Part shown: positions 21,976 to 28,750 of the stretch, in pieces
How the letters are laid out: each line of letters opens with the position of its first letter
How positions within the stretch are numbered: the stretch's first letter is position 1
The notes under the pieces: generated by a model
The model's database searches: none
What the model saw: the letters and a program-made list of their open reading frames with translations, nothing else
Told to the model about the DNA's origin: nothing
From: JBEBXQ01 sp040391535
GTDB taxonomy: Bacteria; Bacteroidota; Bacteroidia; Cytophagales; Spirosomataceae
NCBI GenBank assembly: GCA_040391535.1
Contig: JBEBXQ010000052.1
Location: 1 to 28,750 of the forward strand
Length of the DNA: 28,750 nucleotides
Reading direction: 5' to 3'
Program-made: the position numbers and the translations under genes

Positions 21976-23712
21976 CTATTTTGAAAACCGGAAAATATGA
22001 ACCGAATCAGGCGGCAGAGAAACTTTTATTCCTGAATTGGATACATCGTCCTTATTGATAATTTGTTCCTGAATTTTTTCATGACTGGTAAAAATAGTAA
22101 TGAGCTTTATATCGGCATCATTTTTAAAACCAAGGAGGTCGTCCATCACCTGCAGTGGTATTTTCAGGAAGGTTTCATAGTGGGTTTCGTGATCAAAATT
22201 ATACATGCATAGTAATTGCTCTTCTTGTGTATATCTCAGAAAACTGTATATCCTTGAGGCATTATATCCTGAACTTTGCCCATTATTATTGACATATTGC
22301 AAATCATAAAAATGCCCCGTACTTATTGCCCTTGAGTTGAGCGCGAGGTGGCACAGGGCTGCGTAGAACCTTCTGAGGCGGATCTGATCAGCGCTGAGGT
22401 TTGCTTCATCATATCTGCCATCGTTCATCCATTGCTGAATTTCGGGGACTCCCCAGTAATCGAAGATCGTAGTACGGCCGTCATCACCCTGAAACCCTTC
22501 CGAACTCTGAGGATTTACTCCGAGTTCCTGGCCGAAATAAATCATAAACGGACCTGTATGGAATGTGGCGCACAATGCAACAGCCGGCAATGCACTGAAC
22601 GGGTTACCGGCAAAAAAGCGGGAAGCAATTCTTTGCTCATCATGATTTTCCATAAAGCGAAGCATATTAGCCGAAATGGAGCCTGATTCATTCTGCCAGA
22701 GCCAGGTAAGATCCTCTGCATTGCCATGTCCCTCTGTCAGAGGCCTTAAGTGATTATACAGACCAACTTTATCATACAGGTAATCAAATTTTCCCTCTTC
22801 AATAAACCGGTGATAGAGTGCCGCGTTATAGATCTCAGCGATAAAAATGACCTGAGGATAATGGCGTTTTACCTCGGATATAGCCCATCCCCAAAACTCT
22901 GCAGGTACCATTTCTGCCATGTCGCAACGGAATCCGTCTACTTTTTTCTCTGCCCAGTATAGCAGGATATCCTTCATTTTGTGCCACGTAGAGGGTATCG
23001 GGTCAAAATGCCGTTGGTGCCCGTTCAGATAATCCACTCCATAATTGAGCTTAATGGTTTCGTACCAGTCATTGATATGCGGGGCCGGAGCGAATACATC
23101 ATTTCCGGTGGCTTTTGCCGGATATTCATAATAAGATACCATGTCCGGATTTTGTTCTTCGGCCGGAGGCGTGAAATATTCGCCGGGCAGATAATAGAAA
23201 TTATTATCGGGATGAAATGCCAGACCGGTCTGATCATCCTGGCCAAGGTCTCGTATTCCCTCCGGAAGGCAGGCCGACTTGTACTGCCGGGCCACATGAT
23301 TAGGGACAAAATCAATGATGACCTTCAGGTTATGCCTGTGCGTTCTTTCGATCAGCTCTTCAAATTCTTTCATACGCTCCGGCACATTTACGGCCAGATC
23401 GGGATCAACATCATAATAATCTTTTACAGCATAAGGAGATCCGGCAATTCCTTTTACGATGGACGGGTGGTCAGCGGGAATGCCGAACTGCGTGTAATCA
23501 GTGAGCTGTGCGTGGTGTATTACACCCGTGTACCAGACATCAGTAATGCCTAACCTGACCAGCGATCCCAGCGCTTCTTCCGTAATGTCATTGAATTTTC
23601 CCGTACCGTTTTCTGTCAGTGTGCCATGGGGTAGATTCCGGGTGTTTCTGTTGCCGAATAATCGTGTGAAAATCTGATATATGATGCGTTTGCCGGTAGT
23701 TACTGAATGCAT
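21976..23712 (-). CDS. GH13 alpha-amylase family enzyme, intracellular
   Basis: A 578-residue glycoside hydrolase of the alpha-amylase (GH13) clan acting on alpha-1,4 glucans or maltodextrins. All four conserved regions are present: DFVPNH (134-139), GFRCDMAEMVP with nucleophile Asp264, FIAEIY with acid/base Glu293, and ENHDE with His357 and Asp358. A long insertion after region I forms the B domain. No signal peptide is present, so the enzyme should work on imported or stored oligosaccharides in the cytosol. The start is the ATG at 23712 (MHSVTTG); a TTG 11 codons earlier lacks support. No other starch or SusC/SusD genes are present. The exact specificity (amylase, maltogenic, trehalose-related) cannot be decided from sequence. 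Confidence 0.92.
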   Translation of the reverse strand: MHSVTTGKRIIYQIFTRLFGNRNTRNLPHGTLTENGTGKFNDITEEALGSLVRLGITDVWYTGVIHHAQLTDYTQFGIPADHPSIVKGIAGSPYAVKDYYDVDPDLAVNVPERMKEFEELIERTHRHNLKVIIDFVPNHVARQYKSACLPEGIRDLGQDDQTGLAFHPDNNFYYLPGEYFTPPAEEQNPDMVSYYEYPAKATGNDVFAPAPHINDWYETIKLNYGVDYLNGHQRHFDPIPSTWHKMKDILLYWAEKKVDGFRCDMAEMVPAEFWGWAISEVKRHYPQVIFIAEIYNAALYHRFIEEGKFDYLYDKVGLYNHLRPLTEGHGNAEDLTWLWQNESGSISANMLRFMENHDEQRIASRFFAGNPFSALPAVALCATFHTGPFMIYFGQELGVNPQSSEGFQGDDGRTTIFDYWGVPEIQQWMNDGRYDEANLSADQIRLRRFYAALCHLALNSRAISTGHFYDLQYVNNNGQSSGYNASRIYSFLRYTQEEQLLCMYNFDHETHYETFLKIPLQVMDDLLGFKNDADIKLITIFTSHEKIQEQIINKDDVSNSGIKVSLPPDSVHIFRFSK

Positions 23713-23832
23713 TTTACTATTTTTTGAATTCACTGTACTATACAATCTAAATTAAATGCCGATTAGTATTTTTCGGTATTTTTTTCTAAAATGAGAAATT
23801 ATTTTCAACATAACACCATAATAAGCAACTTA

Positions 23833-25071
23833 ATGGAACTCTATTACTCTTTTTCAGTCTTGATTGTTCTTGCCGCCGTTTTTTCTTACATAAACGAGCG
23901 GTTTTTAAAATTACCCAGTTCTATTGGTATCATGCTGATCGCCATGATCGTATCTATCGGTCTGGTTATCACCGGTAGTATATTTCCAAGTTTGTTTCAG
24001 GATTTCACTCATTTGATTTCCGGAGTTGATTTTACAGAAATACTGATGGGCGCTATGCTGAATTTCCTGCTTTTTGCCGGAGCCATTCACATCAGGCTTG
24101 AAGATCTGAAAGAGCAAAAGATTCCGGTAATGGTATTCTCCACACTGAGTGTGGTAATTTCTACTTTTGTGGTGGGTACGATTCTCTTCTATATCCTTCC
24201 GCTGTTAGGCCTGGATATCCCTTATCTGCATTGTTTATTATTCGGTGCGCTGATATCACCGACTGATCCCATTGCTGTGCTGGGTATTCTGAAGCAGGCA
24301 AAGGTTCCCAAGTCACTGGAAACCAAGGTCGCAGGAGAGTCGCTTTTCAATGATGGGATGGCAGTAGTAGTATTCCTGCTGATTCTCCAGCTTGCCAATG
24401 GTGTAGATGTGGACCTTTCTTTCGGAAACATTGTCTATTTATTCATAAAGGAGGCCGTTGGCGGGTTTGTTCTGGGCTTGTTGCTGGGCTATATCGGTTC
24501 CAATGCCATGCACAAAGTTGATTCTCATAATGTTTCTGTACTGATCACCCTTGCCATTGTGATGGGCGGTTATCTGGTAGCGCAGTCACAGCATATTTCC
24601 GGGCCGTTAGCGATGGTAGCTGCAGGTTTGGTTGTGGGTAATTATGGTAAATCAGACAGGATATCTTCAGATACACGGGATTATATGGGTAAATTCTGGG
24701 AACTGACCGACGAAGTGTTAAACGCTATTCTGTTCCTTTTCATTGGTTTTGAGTTATTGCTGATCCCGAATCTTCTTGAATATACTTCCATTGGCCTTCT
24801 GGCGATTGTTATTGTCTTGCTGGCAAGGTTTGTTTCCATCTGGTTTCCGACGCTGGTCATTCCGTTTAAAGAAAAATTTGACAGAAAAACGATTGTCATT
24901 CTGGTTTGGGGTGGATTACGTGGTGGTGTTTCAGTTGCACTCGCACTTTCAGTAGATGCCGGACTTAATAAAGAGCTGCTATTGTCTATGACTTATTTTG
25001 TGGTTGTGTTCTCGATTCTGGTACAGGGACTGACCGTGGGGAAACTGACCAAAAGAATGCAGGCAGACTAA
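23833..25071 (+). CDS. CPA1-type Na+/H+ antiporter
   Basis: A roughly 412-residue monovalent cation:proton antiporter with about 12 transmembrane helices (PF00999). The ion-site motifs of CPA1 transporters are seen: GALISPTDPIAVLG in one discontinuous helix and ESLFNDGMAVVVF in the next, carrying the paired Asn-Asp of electroneutral NhaP-type antiporters; GGLRGGVSVALALS near the C-terminus is also conserved. No cytoplasmic RCK/TrkA-C domain follows, so it is a bare transport unit. I favour the ATG at 23833 (MELYYSFSVLIV), which begins at the first helix; an ATG at 23791 would add 14 polar residues. It is divergent from the GH13 gene and its stop codon overlaps that of the following minus-strand gene. 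Confidence 0.9.
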   Translation: MELYYSFSVLIVLAAVFSYINERFLKLPSSIGIMLIAMIVSIGLVITGSIFPSLFQDFTHLISGVDFTEILMGAMLNFLLFAGAIHIRLEDLKEQKIPVMVFSTLSVVISTFVVGTILFYILPLLGLDIPYLHCLLFGALISPTDPIAVLGILKQAKVPKSLETKVAGESLFNDGMAVVVFLLILQLANGVDVDLSFGNIVYLFIKEAVGGFVLGLLLGYIGSNAMHKVDSHNVSVLITLAIVMGGYLVAQSQHISGPLAMVAAGLVVGNYGKSDRISSDTRDYMGKFWELTDEVLNAILFLFIGFELLLIPNLLEYTSIGLLAIVIVLLARFVSIWFPTLVIPFKEKFDRKTIVILVWGGLRGGVSVALALSVDAGLNKELLLSMTYFVVVFSILVQGLTVGKLTKRMQAD

Positions 25072-26564
25072 CGGTTGAGTCTGCTTAATGCAGCTTTGGC
25101 TTTGTTGTCGATGCTGTTTTTGTATTCGTGCTTTTTGAAAGAAACCGCTTTTTTATAAGAAGCTCTGGCTAATGCCGGCTGGTTCTGTTCTTCATAAATG
25201 TACCCGAGCTGTAAAGCGGCAGATGCTCCAAAATAGTAAGAATCAGCTTCTGATAGGGTAATAGCCCTTTTATAATAGGGAATTGCCTTATCAGAAGCTG
25301 ATGACTTCTGATATATCCTTCCCATCCGGTAATTATACTCAGCTTTGGAAACCTGTTGTCTGAAATCACTTTCCTTGTAAGAAGCCAGTGTCGCAACCGC
25401 TTTTTCCTGATAACCACCGTCGGAATAATACCGGGCAGCAAACAGAGGGCTGGATGCCGCTTCTATCTGTCCGTTGAAATACTGGCCCGCAAACCGCTCA
25501 GCAAACTGATCCGCTTCAGTTATGGTCGTGCCATTTGTTAACACTTTATTGAGGTAAGCCTTTCCTGTATTTTCCTGATCTGTCAGCCAATAACATATGA
25601 AAATTTTAAAGTAACTGTCTTTGATGAAATTAAAGCCTTTGTAGTTATTCAGAAACCGGAGATACTGGTTTTTAGCTAGTGTATAATTACCCTGTTGTAA
25701 CAGAATTTCTGCCTTCATGTATTCCATGACAGGCACCTCCATATAATCTTTTCCTGCAGGGGCGTGTTGTACAACCTCCAAAGCCAGATCAGTCTGTCCT
25801 TCTTTTTTTAATACAGCTGAACCCAGAAAGTGGATGAGCAGGTTTTCCGGTTGCTGGAATGCCCATTGTTTAAACACAATGGCTGTTTTCGGATCTGCAT
25901 CCAGAACGTAAGCATGCAGCATCAGGTCAATCAACCGGGCTTCATGTCTGAAAAGCGGTACTTTCTCCTGTACCTGTTTAAGTTCTTTAATGCCCTGATC
26001 AATATTTCCGTTGAGACCCAGTATTTTGGTTACCCAGGTATACTGATCGGGTACTGAGCCTATTAAAACATGCAACAGGCCCATGGATTTGAGTGTCGGT
26101 ACGAAATCCGGATACTTTTTCCGGTTTTGTTTCAGCAGGTTATAGGCTTTGATAATGTCCCTGCATCCGCTGATCTCATTACCGAACTTCAGCTTAACAA
26201 ATGCCGAATGAAGTTTAATGTCAGCCTGAAACAGCAGCTTATAAGAAGATTCAGGAAGACCGGAAATAATATTGTAACGGTTTTCTGCTTGCTGAATAAA
26301 AGCAGTATACGCTTTTTTGTCTTCAGAAAGTAAAAGGTAGTGAAGATCGGCGTAATTTTCAAGATAGGGGATAACCCCGTTTTTATTGTTCAGCTGTTTT
26401 TGCCTGAGAATGATCTGCTGCGCTTTTTGAATTTTAAGTTGCTGAATCAGGTGGTATGCTTCCTGCAATTCGCCTGAAAAAAAATAACCTGCAGGCAGGT
26501 CGTCAGACTTGGCAGGGAAGGCGAGCAAAATCAGAAAACAGCAGATCCGGAGAAAATAGCGCAT
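25068..26564 (-). CDS. Secreted TPR-repeat protein
   Basis: A 498-residue protein with an N-terminal Sec signal (MRYFLRICCFLILLAFPAKSDD, cleavage near residue 20) and then helical repeats over its whole length. The clearest tetratricopeptide units are in the C-terminal third, about 405-495: AEYNYRMGRIYQKSSASDKAIPYYKRA and ALQLGYIYEEQNQPALARASYKKA. The middle block FVPTLKSMGLLHVLIGSVPDQY resembles the conserved core of the IML2/TTC39 (DUF3808) family; this is a tentative match. Cys8-Cys9 are within the hydrophobic core and not a proper lipobox, so it is probably periplasmic. TPR proteins act as scaffolds; no partner is evident. Its stop codon overlaps that of the antiporter gene. Confidence 0.82.
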   Translation of the reverse strand: MRYFLRICCFLILLAFPAKSDDLPAGYFFSGELQEAYHLIQQLKIQKAQQIILRQKQLNNKNGVIPYLENYADLHYLLLSEDKKAYTAFIQQAENRYNIISGLPESSYKLLFQADIKLHSAFVKLKFGNEISGCRDIIKAYNLLKQNRKKYPDFVPTLKSMGLLHVLIGSVPDQYTWVTKILGLNGNIDQGIKELKQVQEKVPLFRHEARLIDLMLHAYVLDADPKTAIVFKQWAFQQPENLLIHFLGSAVLKKEGQTDLALEVVQHAPAGKDYMEVPVMEYMKAEILLQQGNYTLAKNQYLRFLNNYKGFNFIKDSYFKIFICYWLTDQENTGKAYLNKVLTNGTTITEADQFAERFAGQYFNGQIEAASSPLFAARYYSDGGYQEKAVATLASYKESDFRQQVSKAEYNYRMGRIYQKSSASDKAIPYYKRAITLSEADSYYFGASAALQLGYIYEEQNQPALARASYKKAVSFKKHEYKNSIDNKAKAALSRLNR

Positions 26565-26576
26565 TGACCAATATAC

Positions 26577-26606
26577 AAAGAAAGCTGCACAATGGCAGCT
26601 TTCTTT
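26577..26606 (-). terminator. Terminator after the nif3/zinc-ribbon operon
   Basis: AAAGAAAGCTGC (26577-26588) and GCAGCTTTCTTT (26595-26606) form a perfect 12-base inverted repeat with a 6-base loop. It lies 24 bases past the zinc-ribbon stop and 12 bases before the TPR gene start. The minus-strand exit is CTTTCTTTG, T-rich although interrupted. It separates the operon from the TPR gene, whose promoter must overlap this site. Confidence 0.72.
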
Positions 26607-26630
26607 ACAGCAAATAGTAATATAGTAGTA

Positions 26631-27383
26631 TTAACGGCGGTTGGTAATGGAAATAGGTTCCGGTGCCTCCACGTTACCGAAAATCCGTCCGCAGTGCTCG
26701 CAGACAATAATTTTCTTATGCTCACGGATATCAGCCTGCCGTTGCGGAGGAACAATGTTAAAGCAACCACCACAAGCTCCCCGCGAAACATTTACAATAG
26801 CCAGGCCATTGATTGAGTTGGCACGGATACGCTCATAGGATTTAAGTAAGCGCTCTTCCACTTTCTTTGCATTTTTTTCGCGTTCGTTCATCAGGGCTTT
26901 CTCCTCCTCTTCACTTTCGGATATAATAACAGAAAGCTCATTTTTCTTGGCCTGAAGATCGTCTTTCCTGTTCTCAAGTGCTTTTTGGGTTTTGGCAATA
27001 TCCTCATCGACAAACCCGACTTTCACTTTCGCTTCATTGATTTTTTTCTCAGATAGCAGAATATCCAGTTCCTGAAGTTCTATTTCTTTTGAAATCGCAT
27101 CGTACTCACGGTTATTGCGAACATTCATTTGCTGATCTTTGTACTTAGCCACCAGCTTTTCAGAGTCTTTCTGGTTGGCCTTCAGCTGATCAATTTCTTT
27201 TTGAAGTGCTGCCACTTCAGCATTGAATTTGCTCAACCGCGTTTCATAACCTGCTACGTCATCTTCCAGATCTCTGACTTCCTCAGGAAGGTCACCGTGT
27301 ATTTTTAAAATCGCATCCAGATTAGAATCAATTTCCTGCAGTTTCAGGAGTGCGTTCAGCTTTTGCTCTATTGTGTTTTCCAT
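26631..27383 (-). CDS. Coiled-coil C4 zinc-ribbon protein
   Basis: A 250-residue protein with a long antiparallel coiled coil (about residues 5-185, Lys/Glu heptads) followed by a C4-type zinc ribbon: Cys204 and Cys207 in GACGGCFNIVPPQ and Cys228 and Cys231 in VCEHCGRI. This arrangement matches the widespread bacterial zf-RING_7/CT398-like family, which is a predicted nucleic-acid-binding protein without an agreed role. It lies 24 bases after the nif3 gene; this pairing recurs in many bacteria, so the two are very likely one operon and may work together. It is cytosolic. The C-terminal tail PEPISITNRR is basic. Confidence 0.88.
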   Translation of the reverse strand: MENTIEQKLNALLKLQEIDSNLDAILKIHGDLPEEVRDLEDDVAGYETRLSKFNAEVAALQKEIDQLKANQKDSEKLVAKYKDQQMNVRNNREYDAISKEIELQELDILLSEKKINEAKVKVGFVDEDIAKTQKALENRKDDLQAKKNELSVIISESEEEEKALMNEREKNAKKVEERLLKSYERIRANSINGLAIVNVSRGACGGCFNIVPPQRQADIREHKKIIVCEHCGRIFGNVEAPEPISITNRR

Positions 27384-27407
27384 CTATGGTTTTATACAAT
27401 TCGGTTT

Positions 27408-28508
27408 CTATATGAAATAATGTACCGGGTTGGTATTTGTATCTGACAAACAGAGTGCGAAATTACTGAATTTTTTTGATATATATTCCAATAATAACTC
27501 TTTTGTGTTTACCTCACTTTCATAATGGCCGATATCACAGATCATAATCTGTTTTTCACCGTCAAAAAATTCATGATATTTGAAGTCTGCAGTGAGGTAT
27601 ACATCGGCCCCGGCTCTTTTGGCATGTTGCAGAAGAAAACTCCCTGATCCTCCGCAGACAGCAATTTTCCGGACATGTGTTGCGGTAGTTTCCGTATATC
27701 GGATTACTGTAACAGGCATGGATTTTTTCACATGTGCCAGGAAATCATGCACCGGCATAGCCCCGGGAAGTTCACCAATCGCCCCGGCACCTATTTCCTG
27801 GTTTTCATTTTTTAAATCCTGTAGATAATAGGCTACCTCTTCATAAGGATGAACCGATTTCAATGCATTCAGGATTTTATTTTTCAGATAATCCGGGAAC
27901 ATTACTTCAGATCTTATTTCCTGTACTGATTCTTCCTGGCCGGCTTTCCCGATGGCGGGATCAGCCTGTTCGTTGGGCATAAAAGTGCCGGTACCCGCTG
28001 TACTGAAACTGCAATGGGCATAATTGCCAATCTCTCCCGCACCGGACTGGTACAGGGCATGCAAGACTCTTCCGGCATCTTCTGCCGGAGTAAAGAACGT
28101 AAGTTTGACTAGTTTCTGAGCGGCAGGAGCCAGGATTTTTACTTTCCGGAGACCTAAAAGCCCGGCGATTTTGAAGTTTACACCATTTTTAACGTTGTCC
28201 AGATTGGTATGAATGGCGTATATGGCAATATCATTTTTAATCGCCTTAATGATGGTCCTTTCCACATAATTTTTGCCATTGAGTTTTTTCAATCCTTTAA
28301 AGACAATCGGATGATGCGCTATAATCAGATTACAGCTTTTCCGGATTGCTTCTTCAATGACATCTTCTGTACAGTCGAGGGTGATTAATATTCCTTCCAC
28401 GTTAGTGGCCGGACTTCCGGTAATAAGGCCTGCATTGTCATAATCCTCCTGAAGCGCAAGAGGTGCGAATGTTTCTAGGTAATCAGTTATTTCAGAGATT
28501 CTGGTCAT
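27408..28508 (-). CDS. Nif3-like dinuclear metal-centre protein
   Basis: A 366-residue Nif3/YqfO-family protein of the long form, with an inserted CutA-like middle domain of about 100 residues between the two Nif3 halves. Metal ligands expected for the dinuclear centre are present: His65-His66 in LIIAHHPIVF, His100 and Asp104 in IHTNLDNV, and His328 with Glu332 in GHYESE. Family members form hexameric toroids; they are often labelled GTP cyclohydrolase I type 2, but the physiological role in most bacteria is unsettled. The N-terminal DYDNAGLITG loop is typical. It is the first gene of the operon with the zinc-ribbon protein, divergent from tRNA-Asp. The ATG start has an exact -7 box about 70 bases upstream. 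Confidence 0.94.
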   Translation of the reverse strand: MTRISEITDYLETFAPLALQEDYDNAGLITGSPATNVEGILITLDCTEDVIEEAIRKSCNLIIAHHPIVFKGLKKLNGKNYVERTIIKAIKNDIAIYAIHTNLDNVKNGVNFKIAGLLGLRKVKILAPAAQKLVKLTFFTPAEDAGRVLHALYQSGAGEIGNYAHCSFSTAGTGTFMPNEQADPAIGKAGQEESVQEIRSEVMFPDYLKNKILNALKSVHPYEEVAYYLQDLKNENQEIGAGAIGELPGAMPVHDFLAHVKKSMPVTVIRYTETTATHVRKIAVCGGSGSFLLQHAKRAGADVYLTADFKYHEFFDGEKQIMICDIGHYESEVNTKELLLEYISKKFSNFALCLSDTNTNPVHYFI

Positions 28509-28577
28509 CGGATATTTTTTCTTCAGAAGAAAGCTATTTATTGTCAGTCAGTTGCTGAAAAGTGTTGTATTTATTTT

Positions 28578-28585
28578 CAAATTTA
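28578..28585 (-). promoter_or_regulatory. -7 box of the nif3 operon
   Basis: On the minus strand this reads TAAATTTG, an exact TAnnTTTG match, giving a leader of roughly 63 bases. The nearest TTG (28615-28613) is 27 bases upstream, longer than usual, so the -33 part is doubtful. Confidence 0.42.
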
Positions 28586-28609
28586 AGTTAATTTTTTTGC
28601 TGACAGCTA

Positions 28610-28639
28610 TTGCAATTGAAATTTTTGCTATTACTTTTG
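28610..28639 (+). promoter_or_regulatory. Promoter of tRNA-Asp
   Basis: TTG at 28610-28612, exactly 19 bases, then TACTTTTG at 28632-28639: a full match to the Bacteroidota housekeeping promoter, the best in the window. Transcription should begin near 28645, about 46 bases before the tRNA. An 8-base hairpin (28646-28653 with 28663-28670) starts right at that point. Confidence 0.7.
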
Positions 28640-28690
28640 CACCACGTTTTAGCAGGGAGAGCGCTAAAACAGGAGTGAAATTGACATATT

Positions 28691-28750
28691 GGTCCGGTAG
28701 TTCAGTTGGTTAGAATACATGCCTGTCACGCATGGGGTCGCGGGTTCGAG
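28691..28750 (+). tRNA. tRNA-Asp (GUC), 3' end outside the window
   Basis: The sequence starts with the acceptor strand GGTCCGG, then the D-arm GTTCAGTTGGTTAGAAT, and an anticodon stem CATGC/GCATG around the loop CTGTCAC. The anticodon GTC is at 28725-28727, reading aspartate codons. The T-arm begins with GCGGGTTCGAG; about 17 bases of the 3' half of the T-arm and acceptor stem lie beyond the edge. Confidence 0.96.

Noticed and set aside
22981..23553. 190-residue plus-strand ORF inside the GH13 gene
   Set aside because: It lies opposite strongly conserved GH13 coding sequence and shows no recognisable domain.
1..28750. Mobile elements, CRISPR arrays, toxin-antitoxin or defence genes
   Set aside because: I looked for transposase, integrase and Cas-like motifs, regular spaced repeats and small toxin/antitoxin pairs on both strands and found none.

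Overview
The window comes from a Bacteroidota chromosome, most likely the Cytophagales side of the phylum. I infer this from family content: a LytS/LytTR pair, a DUF2723 giant membrane protein, PspC/LiaF-like envelope genes, GlnRS, and a Nif3 plus zinc-ribbon pair. Several start sites also carry the Bacteroidota -7 promoter element TAnnTTTG, and classical Shine-Dalgarno sequences are largely absent. I saw no rRNA, CRISPR, insertion sequence, integrase or phage gene. It reads as ordinary core chromosome.

Layout. Positions 1-3387, all on the minus strand: the main part of a DUF4163/DUF3298 lipoprotein cut by the window edge, a LytTR response regulator and its LytS-type kinase (4-base overlap), and a histidine phosphatase. 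Positions 3468-5276 (+): a MenI-type hotdog thioesterase and an isochorismate synthase, two menaquinone steps. Positions 5373-10987 (+): a complete tripartite RND efflux operon (adaptor, pump, outer-membrane channel). Positions 11086-14746: a CvfB-like S1 protein (+), glutaminyl-tRNA synthetase (-) and TruA (+), with a bidirectional terminator between the first two. Positions 14750-17713 (-): a 987-residue DUF2723 membrane protein whose terminator lies inside the truA coding sequence. Positions 18055-21394 (+): a degenerate TrpF-like barrel, then PspC, a 61-residue membrane protein, a LiaF-like protein and DinB. Positions 21395-21975: a 581-base convergent gap with hairpins and no gene. Positions 21976-26564: an intracellular GH13 enzyme (-), a CPA1 antiporter (+) and a secreted TPR protein (-). 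Positions 26631-28508 (-): zinc-ribbon coiled-coil protein and Nif3. The start of tRNA-Asp(GUC) closes the window.

Functional themes are envelope sensing and export (two-component pair, RND pump, PspC/LiaF cluster, DUF2723), translation and RNA (GlnRS, TruA, CvfB, tRNA-Asp) and quinone synthesis. No gene cluster here looks like a new defence or biosynthetic system. The points most worth a second look are the antisense terminator built into truA, an orphan terminator upstream of truA that may end a small RNA, the TrpF-fold protein lacking its catalytic cysteine, the membrane module repeated over three adjacent genes, and the structured gene-free gap after dinB.
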